Source of the DNA: an uncultured Opitutaceae bacterium
GTDB lineage: Bacteria > Verrucomicrobiota > Verrucomicrobiia > Opitutales > Opitutaceae
Length of the DNA: 9,358 nucleotides
Assembly: GCA_937128785.1 (NCBI GenBank)
Contig: CAKZMS010000772.1
Coordinates: 1-9,358 of the forward strand
Reading direction: 5' to 3'
The translations under genes were made by a program, and so were the position numbers. Below are positions 1 to 8,700 of this stretch, piece by piece (within the stretch, counting starts at the first letter, position 1; the number at the start of each line of letters is the position of its first letter). The notes beneath the pieces are model-generated. The model saw nothing but the letters and a program-made list of their open reading frames with translations, was not told the origin of the DNA and did not search any database.

Positions 1-551
1 CTTCGGGGCAACCGTTCCTGCAGATGCAGGGGCCTGGGAAGGAGGTCCCCTCCTTCATTTGCCCAGTCCGCCCCACCGAAGCCGGCGAAATGGCGCGCTT
101 GGTGCAAAATCTCGTCTCCAGCTTAGCGGAAAAATGCATCAACGCCTTGGAAATTAACCTTTACGACCTTTCCAAGGAACTCCTCGTCGAACGAGGGGTA
201 TGGGAGCGGGTGCTTGCGATGGAAACCAACTCCACCAAGGAGCAATTCAAGGAATTACTCCAGGGGATGCTTGATCCCGAACAGCACCTCATCCCCGCCA
301 TCTCGAAGCAGATGGAGTCCGCCCCATTTGATGTGCTCTTCCTCACCGGGATCGGAGAAGTCTTCCCCTACATCCGCTCTCACAATCTTCTGAACAACCT
401 GCAAAAAGCAGCCAAGACCAGACCCTCCGTCTTATTCTTCCCGGGCGACTACAGCCACTCGCTCGAATCCGGCGCCTCTCTCAATCTCTTCAGCCGATTC
501 CAAGACGATCGCTACTACCGCGCGTTCGACATCTCCCAATACGAAGTCTAA
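1..551 (+). CDS. brxB: BREX protein BrxB (DUF1788), 5' end missing
   Basis: BrxB is a small cytoplasmic BREX core protein of unknown biochemical activity; in E. coli BREX it is needed for both methylation and phage defence. The open frame runs from the window edge (first whole codon at 3) to TAA at 549-551, leaving 182 visible residues. Family proteins are about 200 residues, so only some 15-25 residues should be missing. The ATG at 24 is internal, because the codons before it (SGQPFLQ) continue the conserved FL-x-GxGxE block. DUF1788 hallmarks, numbered from that ATG, are GPGKEVPSFICP (3-14), FDVLFLTGIGEVFPYIRSHN (102-121) and PSVLFFPGDY (134-143). The gene ends 25 bases before brxC and is co-directional with it, as expected in a BREX-1 operon. 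The family call is secure; the true start lies outside the window. Confidence 0.93.
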   Translation, partial: SGQPFLQMQGPGKEVPSFICPVRPTEAGEMARLVQNLVSSLAEKCINALEINLYDLSKELLVERGVWERVLAMETNSTKEQFKELLQGMLDPEQHLIPAISKQMESAPFDVLFLTGIGEVFPYIRSHNLLNNLQKAAKTRPSVLFFPGDYSHSLESGASLNLFSRFQDDRYYRAFDISQYEV

Positions 552-576
552 CTCCCCCCTTTTCCTTTTACAGTCC

Positions 577-3500
577 ATGAAGCTCAATTCCATTTTCGCG
601 AAGCCTGTTGATCGCCCTATCGAGGGCGTCATCAAGGCCGATGACGCGGCCAGCTTGAAACTCGAACTTGAGGAATACGTCCTCACAGGCGAAATCGAGA
701 AACGTCTCGAACGATTCCTGGATGCCTACAACAACTACGAAAACGCCAACGGCGTTTGGATTTCCGGCTTTTTTGGATCCGGGAAATCGCACTTGTTGAA
801 AATGCTCGCCCTCGTCCTTGAGGATCAGGAAGTGGAAGGAGCTTCCGCAAAAGAGATCTTCCTCAGCAAATGCTCACACAATGAGATCCTCTCCGCGGAT
901 CTCAAGAAAGCGGCGAATACCCCCAGCAAGAGCATCCTCTTCAACATCGATCAGAAGGCCGACACCATTAGCAAGGGCCAGCTGGACGCCCTTCTCGCCG
1001 TCTTCGTAAAAGTCTTCAACGAGATGTGCGGCTACTATGGGAAAACAGCCCACATTGCCCAGTTTGAACGCGACCTCGATGGCCGGGACCTGTTCAAGCC
1101 ATTCCAAGACGCCTTCCAAAGCCACGCATCCATCCCGTGGCAGACCGGCCGTGAGCAGGCCCTTCTTGAGGCATCCAATATCGCCAAGGCCTACGCCCAG
1201 GTGACCGGGGATGATGAATCCGCCGCCCAAGGCATCCTCGATAAATACCGCAGCGACTACAGCCTCTCCATCGGCGATTTCGCTGAGCAGGTCGATGCTT
1301 ACATCCGCAAACAGGAGAAAGGATTCCGGCTCAATTTCTTTGTCGATGAGGTCGGGCAATATATCGCCGACAACGTCAAACTCATGACGAACCTGCAGAC
1401 GATTGCTGAAAGCCTCGCCACCAAATCGCGCGGCCAGGCTTGGATCATCGTCACCGCACAAGAGGACATGAGCACCGTGGTCGGTGATATGAACCAGCGA
1501 CAGGCCAATGACTTTTCAAAAATCCAGGCCCGCTTCGCCAATCGGATGAAGCTCACCAGTCAGGACGTTGCTGAGGTCATCCAAAAACGCCTCCTCACCA
1601 AAAACGACTCAGGGATCGAGGCCCTCGGCGACGTCTATCAGCAACAGCACAATAATTTCAAGACCCTCTTCGACTTTGCCGATGGCTCGGTAAGCTACCG
1701 GAACTACAGTGACCGTGATCACTTCATTCACTGCTACCCGTTTATCCCCTACCACTTCAGCCTCTTCCAATCCGCGATTCAGAATCTCTCCATGCACAAT
1801 GCCTTCGAGGGCAAACACAGCTCAGTGGGGGAGCGCTCCATGCTGGGTGTTTTCCAGCTTGTAGCCACCCAGATCGGCGACCACCAGCTTGGCCAGCTCG
1901 CCACCTTCGATCTCATGTTTGAAGGCGTGCGCACCGCCCTCAAGGCCAATATCCAGAGTGCCATTCTCAAAGCGGAGAAACACCTTGAGCACCCATTCGC
2001 GATCCGTCTTCTCAAGGCCCTTTTCCTGGTGAAATACGTCAAGGAATTCAAACCTACTGTTCGGAACCTCTGTATCTTGATGCTGGAAAGCTTCGATACC
2101 GAACATGCGGAGCACCAGAAGTCAGTCGAGGAGGCACTCAACATCCTTGAGCAGCAGACTTACATCCAGCGCAACGGCCCCCACTACGAATACCTCACCA
2201 ATGAGGAAAAGGACGTTGAAGAAGAAATTAAAAGCACCGAAGTCGACACCCAGGACATTGCCGAGGAACTCCAAAAGATCCTCTTCGATAATGTCATCAG
2301 AAACCGCAAAATCCGCTTCGAGGAGAACAAGCAGGACTTCACCTACACTCGTAAGTTAGACGACAAGCATTACGGCCGTGAATACGAGCTGGGCATCCAC
2401 GTCATCACCCCTTTCCACGAACACTCGGGGAACGATAAAATCATCCAGTCCCAGAACATGGGCAGGGATGAGCTGCTGATTCACCTACCCTCGGACGATG
2501 TCGTCATGCGGGACATCACCCTCTACAAGCAAACAGAGAAATACATCGGGCAAAATTTCTCAATGACCCAGAGCGAGTCCGTCAAACGCATCCTCACTGA
2601 TCGCCGGTCACAGAACCAGCAACGACTCGGCAACATCGAGGATAAGCTCAAACAACAGCTCGTTGATGCCAAGCTCTTCATCGCCGGCTCACAGGTCGAC
2701 ATCAGCTCCAGCGATGCCATGAGCCGGGTGATGAAGGCGTTTAATGATTTGGTCGCCAAGACCTACCCGAACTTAAAACAACTCCGCGGCGTCAACTTCA
2801 CCGAGACCCAGATCCCTGATTGCCTGAGTGCCTCAGCCGATGGCCTTTTTGCCAGTGAAGGTGCCTCACTCACGGAACCTGAGCAGGAAATCATCAGTTT
2901 CATTCAGCGCAATAAAAACCAGCAGGTGCGCACCACCCTCAAGCTCCTGATCGAGACCTTCGAGCGCAAACCCTACGGCTGGCCCTACCCGGCCATTCTC
3001 TGCCAGCTCGCCTACCTCTGCGCTCGAGCCAAAGTCGAACTACGGGTCGATAGCCAGGTCCTCGATGACAGCGAGATCGAGAAAGCCCTGCGCAATACCA
3101 ATACTCAGGCCCAAGTCATCATCGAGCCACAGATCGACTTCACGCCCTCGCAAGTCCGCGCCCTCAAGGACTTCTATCAGGACTTTTTCCAGCAGCCGCC
3201 CGCCGCCAATGAAGCCAAGGCCATGGCGCAGGCCACCGCCTCCGCCATTCGTGATCAAGTTGAGCAGCTCAACGCGCTCCTTGCCCAGCAGCAAAACTAC
3301 CCATTCCTGGGCAAACTCACCCCGGCTATTGAGATCCTTGAGCCCCTCGTCTCGGAACCCTACACATGGTATCTCACCAAGCTGAAGAAGCATGGTGATG
3401 AGCTCCTCGATCTTATGGAGAATACCATCAGCCCGATTCTCAAGTTCATGGCCGGCACGCAGAAGGCCATCTTCGATGAAGCGCGCAATTACCTCCGCGA

Positions 3501-4113
3501 CCATGCGCCGAACTTCAGCTACCTCGACACCTCGCTTCCTCAGGAGATCGAAACCGACTTGGCATCGCTCAACATCTACCAAGGCCAAGCCCCTCAACAG
3601 TTGAAAGCCAAGCTCACCGAGCTTCAAGCCACCACCTCCAAGCGTGTTCAAACTGAGGCCGACCGCGCTAGCGACACCGTCACCGAGCTGGAGCAGCGTC
3701 TCACGGGCATGGACGAGTTCAGCAAACTCGACGACAGCCAAAAGCAGAGCCTGACCGCTCCCTTCGAGACCCTGCGCACAAGCCTGAATGGACAACCGCT
3801 CATCGCCGTCATTCGCGATACCCTGCGAAATTTCGAAGAGACGCGCTACCAACAATTGCTCACCCAGATGACAAGCTGGGCGGAACCGGCACCTCAACCG
3901 CTTCCGACTTCGTCACTAAAAGAAGGTCCCCTCGATGACGCCGACCCACCGAAGCCGACCAAAACCCAGATCGAATACATCACCCTCCGCTCTCTCAAAC
4001 CATCCTTCAGCAAAGCTTGGCTGGAATCAGAGGCAGACGTCGATGCCTACCTTGAAGCCCTACGCGCCACCATGCTCACAGAAATCAAAAAGGATAAACG
4101 TGTCCAGATATGA
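577..4113 (+). CDS. brxC: BREX P-loop ATPase BrxC
   Basis: BrxC is the large cytoplasmic ATPase of type 1 BREX, required with BrxB, PglX and PglZ for host DNA methylation and for phage exclusion. The protein has 1178 residues, close to the usual ~1200. The N-terminus (MKLNSIFAKPVDRPIEGVIK) matches the family's typical opening, which fixes the start even though no Shine-Dalgarno motif precedes it (the upstream stretch is C/T-rich). Walker A is GFFGSGKS at 64-71, Walker B is LNFFVDEVGQ at 252-261, and a sensor-like VTAQED is at 292-297; R319 in QARFANR is a candidate arginine finger. The long C-terminal part is mostly helical. A proline-rich, charged linker at about 1103-1127 precedes a final globular segment of about 50 residues. 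The gene follows brxB after 25 bases and its stop overlaps the next start (ATGA), so the inserted ATPase gene is probably translationally coupled to it. Confidence 0.95.
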   Translation: MKLNSIFAKPVDRPIEGVIKADDAASLKLELEEYVLTGEIEKRLERFLDAYNNYENANGVWISGFFGSGKSHLLKMLALVLEDQEVEGASAKEIFLSKCSHNEILSADLKKAANTPSKSILFNIDQKADTISKGQLDALLAVFVKVFNEMCGYYGKTAHIAQFERDLDGRDLFKPFQDAFQSHASIPWQTGREQALLEASNIAKAYAQVTGDDESAAQGILDKYRSDYSLSIGDFAEQVDAYIRKQEKGFRLNFFVDEVGQYIADNVKLMTNLQTIAESLATKSRGQAWIIVTAQEDMSTVVGDMNQRQANDFSKIQARFANRMKLTSQDVAEVIQKRLLTKNDSGIEALGDVYQQQHNNFKTLFDFADGSVSYRNYSDRDHFIHCYPFIPYHFSLFQSAIQNLSMHNAFEGKHSSVGERSMLGVFQLVATQIGDHQLGQLATFDLMFEGVRTALKANIQSAILKAEKHLEHPFAIRLLKALFLVKYVKEFKPTVRNLCILMLESFDTEHAEHQKSVEEALNILEQQTYIQRNGPHYEYLTNEEKDVEEEIKSTEVDTQDIAEELQKILFDNVIRNRKIRFEENKQDFTYTRKLDDKHYGREYELGIHVITPFHEHSGNDKIIQSQNMGRDELLIHLPSDDVVMRDITLYKQTEKYIGQNFSMTQSESVKRILTDRRSQNQQRLGNIEDKLKQQLVDAKLFIAGSQVDISSSDAMSRVMKAFNDLVAKTYPNLKQLRGVNFTETQIPDCLSASADGLFASEGASLTEPEQEIISFIQRNKNQQVRTTLKLLIETFERKPYGWPYPAILCQLAYLCARAKVELRVDSQVLDDSEIEKALRNTNTQAQVIIEPQIDFTPSQVRALKDFYQDFFQQPPAANEAKAMAQATASAIRDQVEQLNALLAQQQNYPFLGKLTPAIEILEPLVSEPYTWYLTKLKKHGDELLDLMENTISPILKFMAGTQKAIFDEARNYLRDHAPNFSYLDTSLPQEIETDLASLNIYQGQAPQQLKAKLTELQATTSKRVQTEADRASDTVTELEQRLTGMDEFSKLDDSQKQSLTAPFETLRTSLNGQPLIAVIRDTLRNFEETRYQQLLTQMTSWAEPAPQPLPTSSLKEGPLDDADPPKPTKTQIEYITLRSLKPSFSKAWLESEADVDAYLEALRATMLTEIKKDKRVQI
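4110..4113 (+). promoter_or_regulatory. ATGA stop/start overlap, brxC to ATPase gene
   Basis: The ATG of the ATPase gene shares bases with the TGA stop of brxC. There is no well-spaced Shine-Dalgarno motif (AAGGA lies about 16 bases upstream), so translation of the insert's first gene probably depends on ribosomes finishing brxC. Confidence 0.75.
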
Positions 4114-5222
4114 TCGACAAACTCACCCTCAAGAACTTCTCGGCATTCAAAGATCTTCAAATCGATTTCTCTTCCGGAATAAATGTGATCATCGGTGAGA
4201 ACGGCTGTGGGAAGACCCAGCTTCTCAAAGCAGCCTATTCCGCGAACCAATTGGCCGCTACCGAAGGCTTAAAATCGTCCGATACTAACAAAGAGGCCGG
4301 AGCATCCATCCTTGCAGTATTCAGTCGAGAACTAGCAAAAATTGGGAAGCTCGCCCACAGGGGGGCAAAAGATGACACCCAAATTGAGGCGACCCTCTCA
4401 GATGGCTCTATTCTCGATATTGGGTTTAATTCAAAAAGGACTCACCCCGCTACTTCCTACTCTGATGCACCACCAAAAATCGCGAAGGGCACATTTATCC
4501 CGACCAAGGAAGTCCTCTCTTTTGTCTGCGGAATTAAATCAGAGGCCGCCGACGAACAGACTATTCACAGATTATTTGATGCCACCTACCTTGACCTCGT
4601 TGAAAAACTAACAACACAACCAACCAAGGAGACAGAAGAACGCGCGCAGTGGGGGGTCTCAGCTATTACCAATAGTATCGGCGGACAATTCGTTTTTAAT
4701 GATAATAATTTTGAATTTCAAAGAGGTGAATATGTTCCATACACCCAGACAAAAGAACGTGAGGCGCATAAAGAATATTTTAAAGATATCGCAGACGACA
4801 TTCACTCCGTGGCTCTCACAGCTGAAGGCTTCAAGAAACTTGGAATATTACAAATCCTGCTGAATTCCAACTTCATTGGCACAGGCACAAACGGCCCGCT
4901 CATCTGGGATGAACCGGAGTCAAACCTGAATCCGCAGTTGATGGAGTGCCTTGTAAACACCCTGCTTACTCTATCCGAGAAAGGGCAACAAATCATCCTT
5001 GCTTCCCATGATTACGTGCTCTTGAAATGGATCGACTTATTATCTGATCAAAAGAAGGGGCATCATATTCGCTACCATTCACTCCACCGGAATGATGACA
5101 GCGTTATTTCTGTGAACTCAGCAGACGACTATAAACATCTTGAGCCAAACGCCATCTCCAAGACCTTCAACGACATCACGAAAGCTCAAGTGAAGAAGAA
5201 CATGGGGGACCTAATGTCATGA
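4110..5222 (+). CDS. OLD/RecF-like AAA ATPase, BREX-embedded accessory gene
   Basis: This 370-residue predicted cytoplasmic protein is an ABC/SMC-type ATPase of the AAA_15/AAA_21 (OLD, RecF) kind. The opening MIDKLTLKNFSAFKDLQIDF is the classic first strand, so the start is sound. Walker A is GENGCGKT (29-36), a degenerate signature loop is TAEGFKKLG (237-245), Walker B with D-loop is PLIWDEPESNLNP (263-275), and the H-loop is ILASHD with H300. Between Walker A and the signature lies a roughly 200-residue insertion containing FIPTKEVLS (129-137). Only about 70 residues follow the H-loop, too few for the TOPRIM nuclease domain of OLD proteins, so any nuclease must come from a partner. The overlapping downstream gene is the obvious candidate. 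It is not a BREX core gene, and its base composition is AT-rich compared with brxC, suggesting separate acquisition. The specific role is unknown; by analogy with other ATPase/effector pairs it may sense infection and control the partner. The ATPase fold is secure, the defence role is inference. Confidence 0.85.
   Translation: MIDKLTLKNFSAFKDLQIDFSSGINVIIGENGCGKTQLLKAAYSANQLAATEGLKSSDTNKEAGASILAVFSRELAKIGKLAHRGAKDDTQIEATLSDGSILDIGFNSKRTHPATSYSDAPPKIAKGTFIPTKEVLSFVCGIKSEAADEQTIHRLFDATYLDLVEKLTTQPTKETEERAQWGVSAITNSIGGQFVFNDNNFEFQRGEYVPYTQTKEREAHKEYFKDIADDIHSVALTAEGFKKLGILQILLNSNFIGTGTNGPLIWDEPESNLNPQLMECLVNTLLTLSEKGQQIILASHDYVLLKWIDLLSDQKKGHHIRYHSLHRNDDSVISVNSADDYKHLEPNAISKTFNDITKAQVKKNMGDLMS
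5219..5222 (+). promoter_or_regulatory. ATGA overlap, ATPase gene to putative nuclease gene
   Basis: The stop of the ATPase gene (TGA, 5220-5222) overlaps the ATG at 5219. A GGGGGA stretch at 5204-5209 gives a weak purine-rich ribosome site about 10 bases upstream. The overlap suggests coupled, stoichiometric production of the two cassette proteins. An ATG at 5214 is an internal Met codon of the ATPase gene and opens no other frame. Confidence 0.7.
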
Positions 5223-5749
5223 AATTAGCAGAAGGTGATATCGAAATTGAGTTCACTGACGCGTTAGATGCCATTGTATTTGATGACATGGAGAACTCGA
5301 GCTCTCCTAACTATCATGGGGTCGCCCACATGCACCGTGTTGATTTCGTAGTCGAGCTAGAGACCCACATACTCTTCATTGAGCTTAAAGACCCTGGAAA
5401 TCCTAGAGCTACTCAACAGGGACTTCAACGTTTCATGGATAAATTAAGCGATGGGCAACTCGGAAGTTCATTTGCTTCAAAATTCATAGACTCATTCATT
5501 TATCGATGGTGCGAGCAGAAAGCCCACAAACCTATTCACTACGTAAATTTAGTCACGTTAGACGACGCTCAGAACCTAACCCTCTGCGATGAGATCGAGA
5601 CTAAACTACCTCCATTCGGGCTTACCTTACCAAGATGGACACGCTCCCTCGTCAATGGATGCCATGTCTTGAATCTGGATACTTGGAATGATTTATTTGG
5701 CTCAAAATGGCCCGCGAGTCGCATTAGCAACCAACAATCTTCCGTCTAA
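5219..5749 (+). CDS. Small protein with candidate PD-(D/E)xK nuclease core, partner of the ATPase
   Basis: I do not recognise this 176-residue protein as a named family. Its clearest feature is a block at residues 42-57 in which D42 sits in a hydrophobic strand (VDFVVEL) and, 13 residues on, a second strand reads ILFIELK with E55 and K57. That D-x12-E-x-K pattern on paired strands is the core of PD-(D/E)xK nucleases; a helix with Q66, Q67 and Q70 follows, as often in that fold. Histidines H33, H37 and H39 just upstream are unusual but do not form a recognisable HNH motif. There is no signal peptide or membrane segment. It overlaps the ATPase gene by four bases and ends 3 bases before pglX, and it shares the AT-rich composition of the ATPase gene. 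The likely role is the effector subunit of a two-protein defence module. It could instead be a catalytically dead DNA-binding or regulatory subunit; the nuclease assignment is inference. Confidence 0.6.
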   Translation: MKLAEGDIEIEFTDALDAIVFDDMENSSSPNYHGVAHMHRVDFVVELETHILFIELKDPGNPRATQQGLQRFMDKLSDGQLGSSFASKFIDSFIYRWCEQKAHKPIHYVNLVTLDDAQNLTLCDEIETKLPPFGLTLPRWTRSLVNGCHVLNLDTWNDLFGSKWPASRISNQQSSV

Positions 5750-5752
5750 ATC

Positions 5753-8700
5753 ATGGACACCACCAAACTTAAAAAATTTGCTCAATACGCCCGCGCCTTG
5801 CTGATCGAGCAGGTCGGCACGAAGCTGAACCAAGTGCTCGCGGATGAGAGCCCGGCACGGCGTGAGTCGCAGCAGGCGGTTGCCAGTCTCGAGGCTCAGG
5901 TCAGAAAACTGGGCGAAACCCAGCTCATTGAGCAGGTTGCCTACACTTGGTTCAACCGTTTCTGTGCGCTGCGCTTCATGGATGTAAACGGCTACAACCG
6001 TGTCCAGGTCCTCTCTCCCCTACCCGGCCAGTTCCAACCGGAAATTCTCAGCGAGGCAAAGATGGGGCTGATCGATGACGAGCACGGCACGCCCGCCATT
6101 CGCCAGCGTATTACCGATCTCCTCGGCGGCAAGATCCAGAGTAGCGACCCCCAGGGCGAGGCCTACCGCCTCCTCGTTGTTGCGGCCTGCAACAGCTGGC
6201 ACAGCGTCATGCCCTTCCTCTTTGAGAAGATCGCAGATTATACCGAGCTGCTGCTGCCCGATGACCTGCTCTCCGGGAATTCCATCCTCTCTTACACCCG
6301 CGAGGCACTCACCGCCGCCAATTGCTCGCCGGAGAATACTGACGAATCCGTTGAGGTCCTCGGCTGGCTCTATCAGTTCTACATCGCCGAGAAAAAGGAT
6401 GCCGTCATGGCCCGCAAGAAGGCTGTACCCAGCGAGGACATCCCCGCCGTCACCCAACTCTTTACCCCTCACTGGATTGTGCGTTATCTGGTCGAAAACT
6501 CCCTCGGCCGCCTCTGGCTCAATTCCCGCCCCGACTCCCGCCTGCGCGAGCACATGCCCTATTACGTGGAAGACCCGGAGCCCGCCGAATCATCCGCCGA
6601 AGCCTCGGCGAAGGAGGGCAGACTCACCGTCGGCACCCCCGAGGAGATCAAACTCCTCGACCCCGCCTGCGGCTCCGGCCACATGCTGACGTATGCCTTC
6701 GACCTGCTCGTGAAGATCTACGAGGAGGAAGGCCACGCCCCCAGTGAGATCCCGGAAAAGATCCTTACCCACAATCTCTTCGGTCTCGAAATCTGCCCCC
6801 GCGCCGCCCAGCTAGCCAGCTTCGCGCTCGTCTGCAAGGCCCGCGAACAATCCCGCCGCGCCTTCCGCAGCCCCGTGCAACCGCAGGTCATGTGCCTGCG
6901 CGATGTCGTCCTGACTCCGGACGAGGTGAAGGGCTTTGCCGAAGCGACCGGGGTCAAGTTCAGCCAGGACGAACTCGCTCAGATCCATCAGTTCCGGGAG
7001 AACACTGAGACCTTCGGCGCCCTGATCCAACCCGTGCTCGATGGGGAAAAACTCGCCGCCCTCGTCGCCAAGATCGGCGAACAGCCCCCCCCCGGTGACC
7101 TCCTCGTGCAGAACACCCACCGCAACCTCCGCCTCGTCCTCGATCAGGCCGAGATGCTCAGCCAGCGGTATCAGGTCGTGGTGGCGAATCCGCCTTATAT
7201 GGGCGGCAAGGGTATGAACGGAATCGTAAAGGGGTTCCTCTCGGCGAATTTCCCTGATTATAAAGCTGACCTTTTTTCTGCGTTCATATCCCGCTCACTC
7301 AACATGACAGTTCAAAATGGAGGAATTGGGTTCATGTCTCCATTTGTTTGGATGTTCATTGGTTCTTACGAAAAGCTTAGAGAACGAATAATCGATGAAG
7401 CTACAATCAATACGCTAGTTCAACTAGAATACTCGGGCTTCGATGGTGCTACGGTTCCGATTTGTGCGTTCGTTTTTCAAAACGGGAAAGCCCCTGACTA
7501 CCTAGGTGGTTATATTAGATTAACTGATTTCCGTGGGGCAGAAAATCAAGGTCCTAAGACCCTTGAGGCGATTTCTAATCCTGATTGCGGATGGTTTTAC
7601 CGAACGTCGACAATTGACTTTAAAAGTATTCCTGGTTGCCCGATTGCTTACTGGGCTAGTCCCGCAACAACGCTAGCGTTTCAGGAACTCCCCGCTTTAG
7701 GCTCCCACCTCACTGTAAAGGCAGGAATGTCGACTACAGACAATCAGCTTTTTCTGCGATTGTGGCATGAAATTCAACGCGATGACTTTGGAATTGGCTT
7801 CACGTCTAGGGAAGATACCGTCGAGTCGAGAAGGCGCTGGTTCCCGTATATTAAGGGAGGAAGTTTCCGGAAATGGGCGGGAAATAATGACTATGTTGTG
7901 AATTGGAGAAACGACGGAGAGGATATCCGTAACTACATCGCCGCTAGGCCCGAAAAACAAGTTGGCGGACGACTTGTTAATATGGAGTTCTTTTTTCGGC
8001 CGTGCGTTTCTTGGACTCGGATTTCTTCAGGTAGTTTTTCTGCTAGGTTTTACCAAGCGGGTTCTATTTTTTCTGATGCGAGCAATGGAGCTTTTGGCGT
8101 GAACGACGACGTCAAAAAGGCTCTTCTGTTTTTGAATTCACGTGTTGCGGCCAAGCTCCTTGAACTAATATCACCCACACTTAATTACTACGCTGGAGAT
8201 ATTGCGATGTTGCCTTTCGCTCACTCCATCAGAACGCAAATAGTGAATGAGTTATACGACATCGCAAATCCCGACTGGGACAACTTCGAAACCAGCTGGG
8301 ACTTCCGCGACCTGCCGCTGCTGCGCCCCGGCGATTGGGAAGTCGAGCCCGGTCAGCCCGGCGGCGCGTGGAAAGGCCGCACCCTCGCCGAGTCGTGGGC
8401 CAACTACGCCAGCTATTGCGCCGCCGCCATCCGGCGCATGCAGGAGCTGGAGACCGAGAATAACCGGCTCTGGATCGCCGCCTACGGCCTGCAGGACGAG
8501 CTGGACCCGGCCGTCCCCGAGGACGAGATCACCCTCGCCCGCGCCGACGCCCGCAAGGACATGGCCGCCTTCCTCTCCTACGCCGTCGGCTGCATGATGG
8601 GCCGCTACTCCCTCGACCACCCCGGCCTCATCCTCGCCGACGCCGGAGACACCCTGGAGCAGTATTTCGACAAAGTCGGCAAATCGGAGGACGAAGTCAC

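Noticed and set aside
24..26. ATG at 24 as the start of brxB
   Set aside because: The frame is open upstream to the window edge and the preceding residues (PFLQ) match the conserved DUF1788 block, so the real start is outside the window.
3040..3897. 285-codon open frame on the minus strand
   Set aside because: It is antisense to brxC, has a Leu/Gly/Glu-biased product with no domain motif, and has no supporting context.
3924..3958. Shared words between the brxB start (aggtcccctc, cccaccgaagccg) and the brxC tail
   Set aside because: The matches are short, in GC-rich proline/glutamate-coding sequence, and the bases between them differ, so coincidence is more likely than a repeat.
4110..5749. 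Cassette as PARIS (AriA/AriB) or Septu (PtuA/PtuB)
   Set aside because: The ATPase type is similar, but the partner is too short for and lacks the DUF4435/TOPRIM features of AriB, and I see no HNH motif as in PtuB.
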